From Flavobacterium phragmitis (GTDB lineage: Bacteria; Bacteroidota; Bacteroidia; Flavobacteriales; Flavobacteriaceae): DNA of 64,000 nucleotides. The stretch lies in contig NZ_FOMH01000002.1 in assembly GCF_900112575.1 (NCBI RefSeq), forward strand, positions 496,001-560,000. Direction: 5' to 3'. The notes below the pieces were generated by a model. It ran no database searches. It had not been told where the DNA came from and saw only the letters and a program-made list of their open reading frames with translations. Position numbers and translations under genes: made by a program. Of this stretch, positions 25,654 to 34,173 are shown piece after piece (positions within the stretch are counted from its first letter, which is position 1; every line of letters starts with the position of its first letter).

Positions 25654-26463
25654 CTAATAATCCCATTGTCTCAATTTGTTAAGTTCCTCCTGTGCTTTTA
25701 TTTCTTCTGCAGGAATTACTTTTAAAAACGATGGATGTTGTTCGATTGCGTATTCTACTTTTTCTACAATTTCGTCAATTGTATCATTTTCATAATCAAT
25801 CTGAAGCGGTTCTTTGATAATAAAGGATTGAAGAATATTTTTCTTTTTAAGACGTAAACCTTTTTTATCAAAAGATCTACGAAAACCATCAATTACAATT
25901 GGAATAACAATTGGTTTATGCTGTTTGATAATATGCGCTGTTCCTTTTCGAACAGGTTTAAATGATTTTGTAGTTCCCTGCGGGAAAGTAATAACCCAGC
26001 CATCAGCAAGAGCTATTTTAATATTTTCAGTATCGTTTGGGTTTACTTCTCTTTTTTCTGTAACATCAACTCCTTTTGCGCGCCAAGTACGCTCAACTGT
26101 GATGGCCCCAACGTAAGCTAAAATTCTAGGTAATAAACCCGCCTGCATCGTTTCTTTTGCTGCAACGTAATAAATATTCATTTTAGGTTGCCATAAATAA
26201 CCAATATTCTTAATAGTATCCTGACGACCGCTTAAACTTGCGTTAAACACATGAAACATCGCTACAACGTCTGCAAAATAGGTTTGGTGGTTGGATATAA
26301 ACAAGACATTCGTATCTGGTAGTGTTTTAATGATTTCAGATCCTTCAATCTGCAATTCATTAAAACCTCTATATCTTCTATGCGTCATAGCACCCAAGAT
26401 TCGGATTAACCATTTCTTGATGAATAATATATGCCCAAAAGGATTTCGTTTAAACAATCCCAT
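25654..26463 (-). CDS. Lysophospholipid acyltransferase-like protein (PlsC family)
   Basis: PlsC-type enzymes acylate lysophosphatidic acid at the inner membrane. I chose the ATG giving MGLFKRNPFGHILF; a longer frame adds 14 unlikely residues. The acyltransferase blocks are recognisable but not standard. The first block reads SNHQTYFADV, which gives HX5D in place of HX4D. The third block reads FPQGTTKSFKP, with Gln where the usual motif FPEGT has Glu. Block IV (VIPIVIDGFR) is normal. The variants look like a conserved subfamily, not decay, because the rest is intact. Substrate specificity is uncertain. Confidence 0.82.
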   Translation of the reverse strand: MGLFKRNPFGHILFIKKWLIRILGAMTHRRYRGFNELQIEGSEIIKTLPDTNVLFISNHQTYFADVVAMFHVFNASLSGRQDTIKNIGYLWQPKMNIYYVAAKETMQAGLLPRILAYVGAITVERTWRAKGVDVTEKREVNPNDTENIKIALADGWVITFPQGTTKSFKPVRKGTAHIIKQHKPIVIPIVIDGFRRSFDKKGLRLKKKNILQSFIIKEPLQIDYENDTIDEIVEKVEYAIEQHPSFLKVIPAEEIKAQEELNKLRQWDY

Positions 26464-26589
26464 AACTACTTGTATCTTATTTTTTGTTAGGTCGCAAACA
26501 TACAAAATTTATTCTTTTAGCAATGCATATAAACATTTTCTCGGATTTAAAGTTATCCAAATGAATATCAAATTGTTAAATAAATATTT

Positions 26590-27240
26590 CTAAGCCTCTT
26601 TTTCAAAAGTTGATTTTAGCACATCTCTCAATTCGCTCAAAATCATTGCCGTTGCTCCCCAGACCATATGATTTTGAATGTTAAATGCAGGAACTAAAAT
26701 ATTAGCACCATAAGAAGTTGATAATCTGGCTTCAATAATAATTTCATCATTCAAAAAAACGGATAACGGCAGTTCTATAATTCCTGCAACTTCTCTAATA
26801 TCAGGATAAAACGAAAGTTCTTCTCTTGCAATTCCTAAAAACGGATGCACTAGAAAATTACTTGGCGGAATATACATGGGGGAAAAGTTTTTAACGATTT
26901 CAATTTTCTCTCGTTCAATTCCTACTTCTTCGTGAGTCTCTCTAAGAGCCGTATTTTCAAAATTAAAATCGTCTTTCTCAAACTTACCTCCTGGAAAAGC
27001 AATTTGTGCCGAATGAACGCCTTCGTATGTATTTCGAACAATCAAAACCAAATGTGTTTTTTCCTGTTTGGGATAAAACAACATCATTACACCCGCCATT
27101 CTAGGATTTAATACGTTGATATCAAGATTCTTTAAACCTTCAATACGTTCTTTGGGTGCCATTTTCAAATGTGATTCTACTGCTGGCAGTTTAACTGGAA
27201 TTATATTGGGAACATATTTCAAAAAATCTTGAAAATTCAT
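26590..27240 (-). CDS. NUDIX hydrolase, CoA pyrophosphatase-like (NudL group)
   Basis: The start is the ATG giving MNFQDFLKYVPNIIP. The 216-residue protein carries a NUDIX box ending in RETHEEVGIE, preceded by QIAFPGGKFEKDD, the UPF0035/NudL pattern of CoA pyrophosphatases. Family members cleave CoA and its derivatives to phosphopantetheine and 3',5'-ADP. Other conserved elements are VLIVRNTYEGVHSAQIAFPG and NFLVHPFLGI. It is 126 bases downstream of the PlsC-like start on the same strand. A CoA substrate is likely but not shown. Confidence 0.88.
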   Translation of the reverse strand: MNFQDFLKYVPNIIPVKLPAVESHLKMAPKERIEGLKNLDINVLNPRMAGVMMLFYPKQEKTHLVLIVRNTYEGVHSAQIAFPGGKFEKDDFNFENTALRETHEEVGIEREKIEIVKNFSPMYIPPSNFLVHPFLGIAREELSFYPDIREVAGIIELPLSVFLNDEIIIEARLSTSYGANILVPAFNIQNHMVWGATAMILSELRDVLKSTFEKEA

Positions 27241-27332
27241 AATCAAAGCTTATTTTTGTACTTTCAAATAAAACATAAATATACTCCAGAAAACGCAGTA
27301 CCACAAGTTTTCTAAAATTAAAGCCTTAAAAA

Positions 27333-27773
27333 ATGTACAGCAGAGAAGAATCACAAAGAATTAAAAGAGAATTTTGGGTAGCTTTTGCCGAAAAATATCC
27401 AAGAAAGTGGGTTCTTTATGATACCAAAATAAAAGACTTCTCTTTCAAATTTTATGTGGATAATAAAAAAGCACAAGTTCTTATTGACATCGAACATAGA
27501 AGCGATGAAAAACGAACTGCTTACTTTGAAAAACTAGAAGCTTTAAAGAATATTCTTGAAGAAGAGTTTATTAAAGATTTAGTTTTCGAAAAAAACTATA
27601 CTTTGGAAAGCGGTAAAACCATCAGCCGAATCTGGGTTGAAAAAACAGGTGTTGGTTTTAGCAATAAAAACACTTGGGACACTATTTTTGATTTTTTCAA
27701 CGAAAACATGCATGCTCTTGAGATGTTCTATTTAGAATATGATGAATTTATTAAGGATGTTGATTTTTTATAG
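27333..27773 (+). CDS. DUF4268 domain-containing protein
   Basis: The 146-residue protein is mostly one DUF4268 domain. It is rich in charged and aromatic residues and has no signal peptide, so it is cytosolic. Typical blocks are KREFWVAFAEKYPRKWVLYD, KFYVDNKKAQVLIDIEHRS and ISRIWVEKTGVGF. The fold has been likened to restriction-endonuclease-like domains in larger proteins, but the stand-alone flavobacterial form has no assigned function. It is a single gene followed by an octamer-repeat element. Confidence 0.85.
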   Translation: MYSREESQRIKREFWVAFAEKYPRKWVLYDTKIKDFSFKFYVDNKKAQVLIDIEHRSDEKRTAYFEKLEALKNILEEEFIKDLVFEKNYTLESGKTISRIWVEKTGVGFSNKNTWDTIFDFFNENMHALEMFYLEYDEFIKDVDFL

Positions 27774-27782
27774 TTGATAAGG

Positions 27783-27928
27783 TTCTGAGATACTAAGATA
27801 CTAAGATACTAAGATACTAAGTCGCTAAGTTTTTTTATATAGCAAACCCGAAAGGTTTTAAAAACCTGTCGGGTTTATTATTTTTAAATCAAAAACGCTT
27901 AGCGACTTAGTATCTTAGTATCTCAGAA
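27783..27928. repeat. Octamer repeats in inverted orientation around a terminator (copy B/B')
   Basis: The left arm at 27783-27836 is TTCTGAG, four exact ATACTAAG units, TCGCTAAG and seven T. The right arm at 27898-27928 is its inverted counterpart with only two ATACTAAG units. Between them lies a 16-bp terminator stem. As at 13464-13570, a terminator hairpin sits inside a larger stem between two convergent genes. The difference in unit number shows that the octamer array expands or contracts. Confidence 0.85.
27844..27876. terminator. Bidirectional terminator inside the octamer-repeat element
   Basis: Two 16-base arms (AAACCCGAAAGGTTTT and AAAACCTGTCGGGTTT) pair with one mismatch around a single central base. 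The core AGGTTTT-n-AAAACCT matches the terminator at 16862-16898. Confidence 0.75.
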
Positions 27929-27932
27929 ACTT

Positions 27933-28343
27933 TTATACCGTAAAAATATTATAAACTATTATATGATTATCGTAGTTAATGTAAAGCTGTTTTCTGAAGT
28001 CTTGTTTTTTACGTGTTATAATTGAAAGCTTACATTCTTTCCCATCATTATCTTTGCACATAAAAGAATAGACAATATCAGTATCATTTTCTTCTCTTTC
28101 AATATAATCTAAAATATTGAATAACTGAATTTCCTGAGAATACACCACAATTCTATGTTTATCAGTATCTAAAACGACGGAAAGATTTACCAATTCTAAT
28201 GCTGACCAATTTCCCCATTTCCCTCTTTCATTTTTTTGTAATACGCTAAAACCAGAAGTTTTAAAATGATAAGACTGACTTTGAACCTGTTGCAATCCGA
28301 AAGCTAAAAACAATAATACAATATAAGTGCGTAAAGAATTCAT
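27933..28343 (-). CDS. Exported protein of unknown function
   Basis: The start is the ATG giving MNSLRTYIVLLFLAFG, because the longer frame would overlap the preceding gene and push the signal peptide 20 residues inward. A signal peptide ends about residue 22 (QQVQSQ). The mature part (about 115 residues) is rich in beta-strand pattern (KHRIVVYSQEIQLFNILDY, YINYDNHIIVYNIFTV). I recognise no family. It is the last gene of a minus-strand run (mnmA, S8 protease, nitronate monooxygenase-like, this gene) with a 19-base gap, so it is likely co-transcribed. Confidence 0.72.
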   Translation of the reverse strand: MNSLRTYIVLLFLAFGLQQVQSQSYHFKTSGFSVLQKNERGKWGNWSALELVNLSVVLDTDKHRIVVYSQEIQLFNILDYIEREENDTDIVYSFMCKDNDGKECKLSIITRKKQDFRKQLYINYDNHIIVYNIFTV

Positions 28344-28362
28344 AAATATTTCTTGCAGATAA

Positions 28363-29307
28363 TTAAAACTCAAATGTAGCCTTTTCTTTGCTGGCAACTT
28401 CAAATTCGGCGATCATTTGTTTAACAATTTGTTCGACTGGCAAGATTTCATGAATTAGTCCTGAAATTTGTCCAATTTCTAATTCCCCTTCTTCCAAATC
28501 TCCTTCAAACATTCCTTTTTTGGCTCTTGCTCTTCCTAAAAGCTGTACTAAATCTTCTTTAGACGGACATTTTTCATACAAAGCCTGAACATCATGAAAG
28601 AACTTATTTTTCACCAACCGAACAGGAGCTAATTCTTTCAATGTCAATTGAGTACCTCCTTCTTGAGTATTAACTATCGTTTCTTTAAAATTATTGTGTG
28701 CAGATGATTCTACAGAAGCGGCAAAGCGGCTTCCAACCTGAACTCCATCGGCACCTAGAATCATTGCGGCCAGCATTCCTCTTCCCGTTGCGATTCCTCC
28801 GGCAGCAATTAATGGAATTTTAATTTTTTCTTTTACCATCGGAATCAAGGTCAGTGTAGTAGTTTCTTCACGGCCGTTGTGTCCACCCGCTTCAAAACCT
28901 TCAGCTACAACAGCATCAACACCTGCTTCCTGCGCTTTTAAAGCAAAAACACTACTGCTGACAACATGTACAACTGTAATTCCTTTTTCTTTTAAAAATG
29001 AGGTCCATGTTTTAGGATTTCCAGCAGAAGTAAATACAATTTCAACGCCTTCTTCTACCACAATATTCATGATTTCCTCAATGTTAGGATATAACATCGG
29101 GATATTAACCCCAAAAGGTTTATCTGTAGCTTTTTTACATTTCTGAATATGTTCTCTTAAAACTTCAGGATACATCGAACCTGCACCAATGAGTCCTAAA
29201 CCTCCAGCATTACTTACCGCTGAAGCCAATTTATAACCGCTGTTCCAAATCATTCCGCCCTGAATGATTGGATATTTTATATTAAAAAGTTGGGTAATTT
29301 TATTCAT
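28363..29307 (-). CDS. Nitronate monooxygenase family flavoprotein (FabK/NMO-like)
   Basis: This is an FMN-binding TIM-barrel protein of the 2-nitropropane dioxygenase family, whose members oxidise nitronates or, as FabK, reduce enoyl-ACP. Family signatures seen are YPIIQGGMIW near the N-terminus, SNAGGLGLIGAGSM, VAEGFEAGGHNGREE (with the active-site His region), PLIAAGGIATGRGM and GADGVQVGSRFAAS. Length 314 is normal. It starts eight bases after the S8 protease stop. Which activity it has cannot be decided here. Confidence 0.88.
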   Translation of the reverse strand: MNKITQLFNIKYPIIQGGMIWNSGYKLASAVSNAGGLGLIGAGSMYPEVLREHIQKCKKATDKPFGVNIPMLYPNIEEIMNIVVEEGVEIVFTSAGNPKTWTSFLKEKGITVVHVVSSSVFALKAQEAGVDAVVAEGFEAGGHNGREETTTLTLIPMVKEKIKIPLIAAGGIATGRGMLAAMILGADGVQVGSRFAASVESSAHNNFKETIVNTQEGGTQLTLKELAPVRLVKNKFFHDVQALYEKCPSKEDLVQLLGRARAKKGMFEGDLEEGELEIGQISGLIHEILPVEQIVKQMIAEFEVASKEKATFEF

Positions 29308-29315
29308 TAAGAAAA

Positions 29316-30923
29316 TTATTGCTTGATTATCTTTCCTGTTTTATGCAGATTTTCGGCGTCAAAACTATAAAAGTAAAGACCGCTTTGCAGAGACTGCATC
29401 GAAAGAATTGGATTTGAATTATTTATTTTTTCTTCTATCAATTTCTGACCTAATACAGAATAAATTGTAACAGACGCGGTATTACTTTCATTTAAAAAAG
29501 AAAAAGTAAGAGTGTTTTTAACTGGATTTGGATATACAGAAAAAGCAGTTTCGGCTATAAAATCATCAACACTTAAAGTCTTTCCAAAATTTGGAATTCC
29601 GTAACCATAATTATTATCCGGAGTTGAATAACGATCAGCAGAAGCGATAATCATTTGCCTGATTTCTTTATTTGTTTTTGTTGGAAATGCCTGCCATAAA
29701 CAAGCGGCCATTCCCGCCATAATAGGACACGAAAACGAAGTGCCACTTGCTGTACCGATATTTCCATTTGGATCAGAAACTACCGCTGAAGCTCCCTGTG
29801 CCATAACTTCTGGTTTTATTCTGAAATCATAACTTGGGCCAATTGAACTCGAGCCCGCTTTGACCTTGGATGCAGTAACAGAACCAATTGCTAAAACAGA
29901 AACAGCATCGGCAGGAGCACCAATATGTTTTTCTACCTGAGTACCTTCATTTCCTGCCGAAGCTAAAACCAAAATCCCTTTACTGAAAGCAGTTTCAGCA
30001 CCACGCGAAATAAAAGTAGTAATTCCGTTCATATCGCTGTAAGTATGATTATATCTAACTTCATCACGATAAAGGAAATATCCTAGTGAAGTTGTGATAA
30101 TATCCACACCCAAAGCATCTGCTTTCTCTGCCGCTTCAACCCAAAGCGATTCTTCTAAAGGATTTTCTAAAGCATCAATTTCTGTAATGAAAAGATAATA
30201 AGAAGCATTTGGAGCTGTTCCTATCAATGCATTCTCCTTGTATCCTCCCATTGTAGAAAGCACCTTTGTTCCATGATCTCCTCCAGCATAAAAATTAGCA
30301 TTTCGAGTAGTATAATCGTAGCCTCCTAGAATTTTATTATTATTTCTAAGATTTTCAAATGGTTGAGCGGTATTTACACCTGGAAATCCCGCATCTAAAA
30401 CGGCAATAATTTTACCTTCTCCAGTATAATTCTGCTGATGCAAAACCTGTCCGTTCAACATTTGAATTTGATTGGCAGAATTACCATAAGCATAATCTAC
30501 AGCGGTCTGTGATTGCTTTTTAGTCTGATTGACTACAGCTTCAGAAACCTTTTTTCCCGTAGTATTTAAAGTTCTGTCTGCAAATTCCACTTTCTGAACA
30601 AAAGCTAATGTTTTTAAAGCGTTCACATTCGCCTGCGAACCACGAATATGAAGTGCATTCAACCATTTAGACTGTGCCATAACGGTTATTCCCGTACTTG
30701 CCTGAATCTGGTTAACGTATGAAGTTTCCAAAGGTGCATCGGTGATATCCAAAGCAATATTTTGGCTTGTTCTTCTATCTAAAGCTCTCTGAGAAAGTTC
30801 TGTCAACGGATTATCAAAGAATAACTGAGCATTCGGTTTAGATTTAAAATAAACCCAAGCTTCTTCTTGCGCAAATGCAGAAAATGAAAGAAGTATTAAA
30901 ATAAAAGTAAAGTTATATCTCAT
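29316..30923 (-). CDS. Secreted S8 (subtilisin-like) serine protease with type IX sorting domain
   Basis: A signal peptide (to about residue 18) and an N-terminal propeptide region precede the catalytic domain (about 150-445). The catalytic triad is visible: Asp in IIAVLDAGFPG, His in GGDHGTKVLSTMGG and Ser in GTASGTSFSCPIMAGMA. The C-terminus is a T9SS type A sorting domain, FSVYPNPVKNTLTFSF through to LHKTGKIIKQ, directing export by the gliding/secretion machinery. Length 535 is usual. It lies between mnmA and the NMO-like gene in one minus-strand run; the functional link to tRNA thiolation is probably none. Confidence 0.93.
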   Translation of the reverse strand: MRYNFTFILILLSFSAFAQEEAWVYFKSKPNAQLFFDNPLTELSQRALDRRTSQNIALDITDAPLETSYVNQIQASTGITVMAQSKWLNALHIRGSQANVNALKTLAFVQKVEFADRTLNTTGKKVSEAVVNQTKKQSQTAVDYAYGNSANQIQMLNGQVLHQQNYTGEGKIIAVLDAGFPGVNTAQPFENLRNNNKILGGYDYTTRNANFYAGGDHGTKVLSTMGGYKENALIGTAPNASYYLFITEIDALENPLEESLWVEAAEKADALGVDIITTSLGYFLYRDEVRYNHTYSDMNGITTFISRGAETAFSKGILVLASAGNEGTQVEKHIGAPADAVSVLAIGSVTASKVKAGSSSIGPSYDFRIKPEVMAQGASAVVSDPNGNIGTASGTSFSCPIMAGMAACLWQAFPTKTNKEIRQMIIASADRYSTPDNNYGYGIPNFGKTLSVDDFIAETAFSVYPNPVKNTLTFSFLNESNTASVTIYSVLGQKLIEEKINNSNPILSMQSLQSGLYFYSFDAENLHKTGKIIKQ

Positions 30924-30964
30924 AGTATACTTTTTATGGAATTTCTTCCAAATAAAGTATAAAG

Positions 30965-32152
30965 CTAAGAAATTACTCCCGAACCAACTAATTCATTTCC
31001 TAAATACCAAGCAACAAATTGTCCTTCTGTAATGGCTGACTGTGGTTCTTCAAACTCCACATACATTCCATGTTCAAATTGGTGTAAAACAGCTTTCTGC
31101 AAAGGCTGACGGTAACGAATTCTAGCCATTACTTCCATTTTCTCGCCCGCTTTCAAGGTCAAATCCTCTCTAATCCAGTGTACCTCAGACTCGCCAACAA
31201 AAAGCGCTTTTTTGAATAATCCAGGGTGATGACTTGATAAACCAGTATAAATAGTATTAGTTTCAACATCTGTCGCAATTACAAACAAAGGATCTGTTGT
31301 TCCTCCTACGTTTAGACCTTTTCTTTGTCCAACGGTAAAATAATGCGCACCTTGATGTTTCCCAACTACTTTTCCCATAGTTGGAAGATATTCTAATTTT
31401 TGAGATTCTAATTTTAGTGCTTCTTCCAAAGAAAGATCATCCAATTTTACAGCAGTATAAATTGGATCGTTTTTATCTACTTGAACAATTTTACCCTCTT
31501 TGGTCTGTAATTTTTGCTGCAGAAATTCTGGAAGACGAACTTTTCCAATAAAACACAATCCTTGAGAATCTTTCTTTTCAGCAGTAACCAATTCCATTTC
31601 AGCTGCGATTTCTCGTACTTCTGGTTTTGTTAAAGCTCCAATAGGAAATAAGGCTTTTGATAATTGTTCTTGAGACAATTGGCACAAAAAGTATGATTGA
31701 TCTTTGTTAACATCATTTCCAGCAATCAATTGATAAACCGTTTTTCCGTCCACTTCGATTTCGCTTTTTTGGCAGTAATGTCCTGTTGCTACATAATCTG
31801 CACCAAGACTTAAAGCGATTTTCATAAACACATCAAATTTGATTTCGCGGTTACAAAGCACGTCAGGATTTGGAGTTCTTCCTTTTTCGTATTCGTTAAA
31901 CATATAGTCCACGATTTTTTCTTTGTATTCTTCACTCAAATCAACAGTCTGAAACGGTATTCCTAGTTTTTCAGCAACAAGCAAAGCATCGTTACTATCT
32001 TCCAACCAAGGACATTCGTTAGAAATAGTAACCGAATCATCATGCCAGTTCTTCATAAAAAGGCCAATTACTTCGTATCCTTGCTGTTGCAATAAATAAG
32101 CCGCAACACTAGAATCTACTCCACCTGAAAGTCCAACAACTACTCGTTTCAT
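30965..32152 (-). CDS. mnmA: tRNA 2-thiouridine(34) synthase MnmA
   Basis: MnmA transfers sulfur to uridine 34 in tRNAs for Lys, Glu and Gln. The PP-loop [15 protein letters not shown] binds ATP. The two catalytic cysteines are in [12 protein letters not shown] and [11 protein letters not shown]. Other family blocks are [23 protein letters not shown] and [19 protein letters not shown]. Length 395 is normal. A strong promoter is visible upstream, and it leads an apparent four-gene transcript. Confidence 0.95.
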   Translation of the reverse strand: MKRVVVGLSGGVDSSVAAYLLQQQGYEVIGLFMKNWHDDSVTISNECPWLEDSNDALLVAEKLGIPFQTVDLSEEYKEKIVDYMFNEYEKGRTPNPDVLCNREIKFDVFMKIALSLGADYVATGHYCQKSEIEVDGKTVYQLIAGNDVNKDQSYFLCQLSQEQLSKALFPIGALTKPEVREIAAEMELVTAEKKDSQGLCFIGKVRLPEFLQQKLQTKEGKIVQVDKNDPIYTAVKLDDLSLEEALKLESQKLEYLPTMGKVVGKHQGAHYFTVGQRKGLNVGGTTDPLFVIATDVETNTIYTGLSSHHPGLFKKALFVGESEVHWIREDLTLKAGEKMEVMARIRYRQPLQKAVLHQFEHGMYVEFEEPQSAITEGQFVAWYLGNELVGSGVIS

Positions 32153-32179
32153 TTTGAAATGTTTAATTTTTTAAGGTTG

Positions 32180-32212
32180 CAAAGGTACGCCAAATAATAG
32201 AAAATTTCACAA
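32180..32212 (-). promoter_or_regulatory. Promoter of mnmA
   Basis: On the minus strand TACCTTTG (32180-32187) matches the -7 consensus exactly, and TTG (32210-32212) lies 22 bases upstream as the -33 element. The predicted transcript start is about 20 bases before the ATG. Confidence 0.65.
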
Positions 32213-32295
32213 TGGTTTTCATTAGTTTAAGTAATCCCACAGTAGATAAAACTTATTACTTTTTTAAGTACATTTAATCATCTATTTTAAAAGAC

Positions 32296-34173
32296 ATGAA
32301 AAAATACATTTACAGCTTATTTTTCCTGTTTCTCTTAACCACTTTAAATGCACAGCGTTTCGTCTCTTCTCTTCCAGATTACGAAGCTTACAAGGTATTT
32401 AAAGGCAAACCTTTATCGGATAAATTCTCCAATATTGAATCGGTTAAAGTGATTTATGACCTGAGAAAACAGAAGATGTATTATTTCAATAGCAGTCTCA
32501 TTTTACTGCATTTTGATTTTGCCACCAATTATTTGGGTTATTCTCCAGATTTAGACATTTTCAATGATAGAAATTACAGCAATACAGAAAAAGACAGGGA
32601 TTTTCTTCTTGGAAATCTAAATCATATTAAAGGAACTGATAAATGGATTTTCGAACTCGCCGCTTCCGATCATATGCCGATTGTATTGATCGAACGCTTT
32701 TTTAATATGGTTAAAAATTCTACTTTCATTGGAGGAAAATTAAAATTCTACTTGAACAATCCTCAAATGATGGAATGGTTTCAGCAACAGAAATTTAAAA
32801 TTCCGTGCGTGAAATCGGATTACATTTTTGGAGAGGTTAAATATCAAGAAGTCGTTCGAGGAACAAATGTCGGAATTCTCAAAAAATACAACCTTAAAGA
32901 ATTAGAAACCACAAAACCAAATCCCGACGAAATCATTGTTTTGAATGGAACACCAGATATTCTTCCAAATGTAAGAGGAATTATTGTAAATGAACTTCAA
33001 ACACCTTTGAGCCATTTGGTACTTTTAGGCAAGAACAGAAAGATTCCGATTATGGCATATACCGATATTGAAAAAGACAACAATATCAAAAGTCTTCTTT
33101 CTAAAAAAGTGGAATTAAAGATAGCAATCGATACTTTTTACATCAAGGAAACAACCAAAAAAATCACAGTAAAATCTGCTGGTAAAAAGAAAAAACTAAC
33201 AATCGATAACACAATAACCGAATTAGTTGATTTATCTCAAATACCTAAAAAAGGCGTAAACTACATTGGTTCCAAAGCACAAAATATGGCCTATTTGATT
33301 GCAATTTCAAAAGAAATTCCGTTTAAAGTTCCAGAAAATGCTCATGCCATTCCCTTTTATTTTTATACACAGCATATTCAGAAAAGCTCTATTTCTCCAT
33401 TGATTGCTGAACTTTTAGCTTTTCCGAAGAAAGATTCTACAGTTTGGATTAATAAGCAACTGAAAAAAATTAGAGAGGCCATCAAAAAAGAACCAATTAA
33501 TCCTGAATTAATTTCAAAATTAAATCTAGCTTTTAAGGATGCCAAATTCAAGAATTTCAGGTTTCGCTCTTCAACCAATGCCGAAGATTTGGAAGATTTT
33601 AATGGAGCAGGATTATACGATTCGAAAACTGGAATTTTAGGCGATTCTATTAAAACTTTTGAAAAAGCAATCAAGCAAGTTTGGGCAAGTGTTTGGAACG
33701 AAGCTTCATACAACGAAAGAGAATTATTTGGCATCGATCAGCAAAATATAGCCATGGGTGTTTTGGTGCATCGCTCTTTTCCTGATGAATTGGCAAATGG
33801 TGTCATCATTACTAAAAACCTTTTTAGAGAAAACTTCCCAGGAATTACCGTAAATGTTCAAAAGGGAGAGAATTCTGTTGTAAAGCCACAAAAAGGTGAA
33901 ATCTGTGAACAATTTGTCGCTTATCATTTCAATGACGGAAAAGATGAAACCGACTTTGATGTTGATTATACTTCCAATTCAAATTTAAATAACAACGAGC
34001 CTTTATTGAGCAAAAAAGAAATGAGCAACATTTTTAATGTCAGTAGAAAAATCGAAGAAAAAATGTATCGTTATTGGCGTAAAAACCAGTTTCATCCTGT
34101 TGATATTGAATTTAAAATCGTTGGCGAAAAGAGAGATTTATATATTAAACAAGTTCGCCCTTTTAATGATTAA
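32296..34173 (+). CDS. Exported PEP/pyruvate-binding (PPDK_N) protein with glucan-dikinase-like domain order
   Basis: A clear signal peptide (MKKYIYSLFFLFLLTTLNAQ) precedes a 600-residue mature protein. About residues 210-270 contain IIVNELQTPLSHLVLLGKNR, resembling the phosphohistidine domain of PEP synthase-type enzymes; the His in LSH would be the phosphorylated residue. The PPDK_N ATP-grasp domain follows at about 320-625, with FRFRSSTNAEDLEDFNGAGL and IKQVWASVWNEASYNERE, and ends in DIEFKIVGEKRDLYIKQVRP. PEP synthase and PPDK have the ATP domain first. Here the histidine domain is first, as in plant alpha-glucan, water dikinases. An exported ATP-dependent enzyme is puzzling because the periplasm has no ATP pool. 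Function is unknown. Confidence 0.82.
   Translation: MKKYIYSLFFLFLLTTLNAQRFVSSLPDYEAYKVFKGKPLSDKFSNIESVKVIYDLRKQKMYYFNSSLILLHFDFATNYLGYSPDLDIFNDRNYSNTEKDRDFLLGNLNHIKGTDKWIFELAASDHMPIVLIERFFNMVKNSTFIGGKLKFYLNNPQMMEWFQQQKFKIPCVKSDYIFGEVKYQEVVRGTNVGILKKYNLKELETTKPNPDEIIVLNGTPDILPNVRGIIVNELQTPLSHLVLLGKNRKIPIMAYTDIEKDNNIKSLLSKKVELKIAIDTFYIKETTKKITVKSAGKKKKLTIDNTITELVDLSQIPKKGVNYIGSKAQNMAYLIAISKEIPFKVPENAHAIPFYFYTQHIQKSSISPLIAELLAFPKKDSTVWINKQLKKIREAIKKEPINPELISKLNLAFKDAKFKNFRFRSSTNAEDLEDFNGAGLYDSKTGILGDSIKTFEKAIKQVWASVWNEASYNERELFGIDQQNIAMGVLVHRSFPDELANGVIITKNLFRENFPGITVNVQKGENSVVKPQKGEICEQFVAYHFNDGKDETDFDVDYTSNSNLNNNEPLLSKKEMSNIFNVSRKIEEKMYRYWRKNQFHPVDIEFKIVGEKRDLYIKQVRPFND

Noticed and set aside
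27783..27836. Short direct repeats that might suggest a CRISPR array.
   Set aside because: The units are only 8 bp, contiguous, and have no spacers; no cas genes are present.
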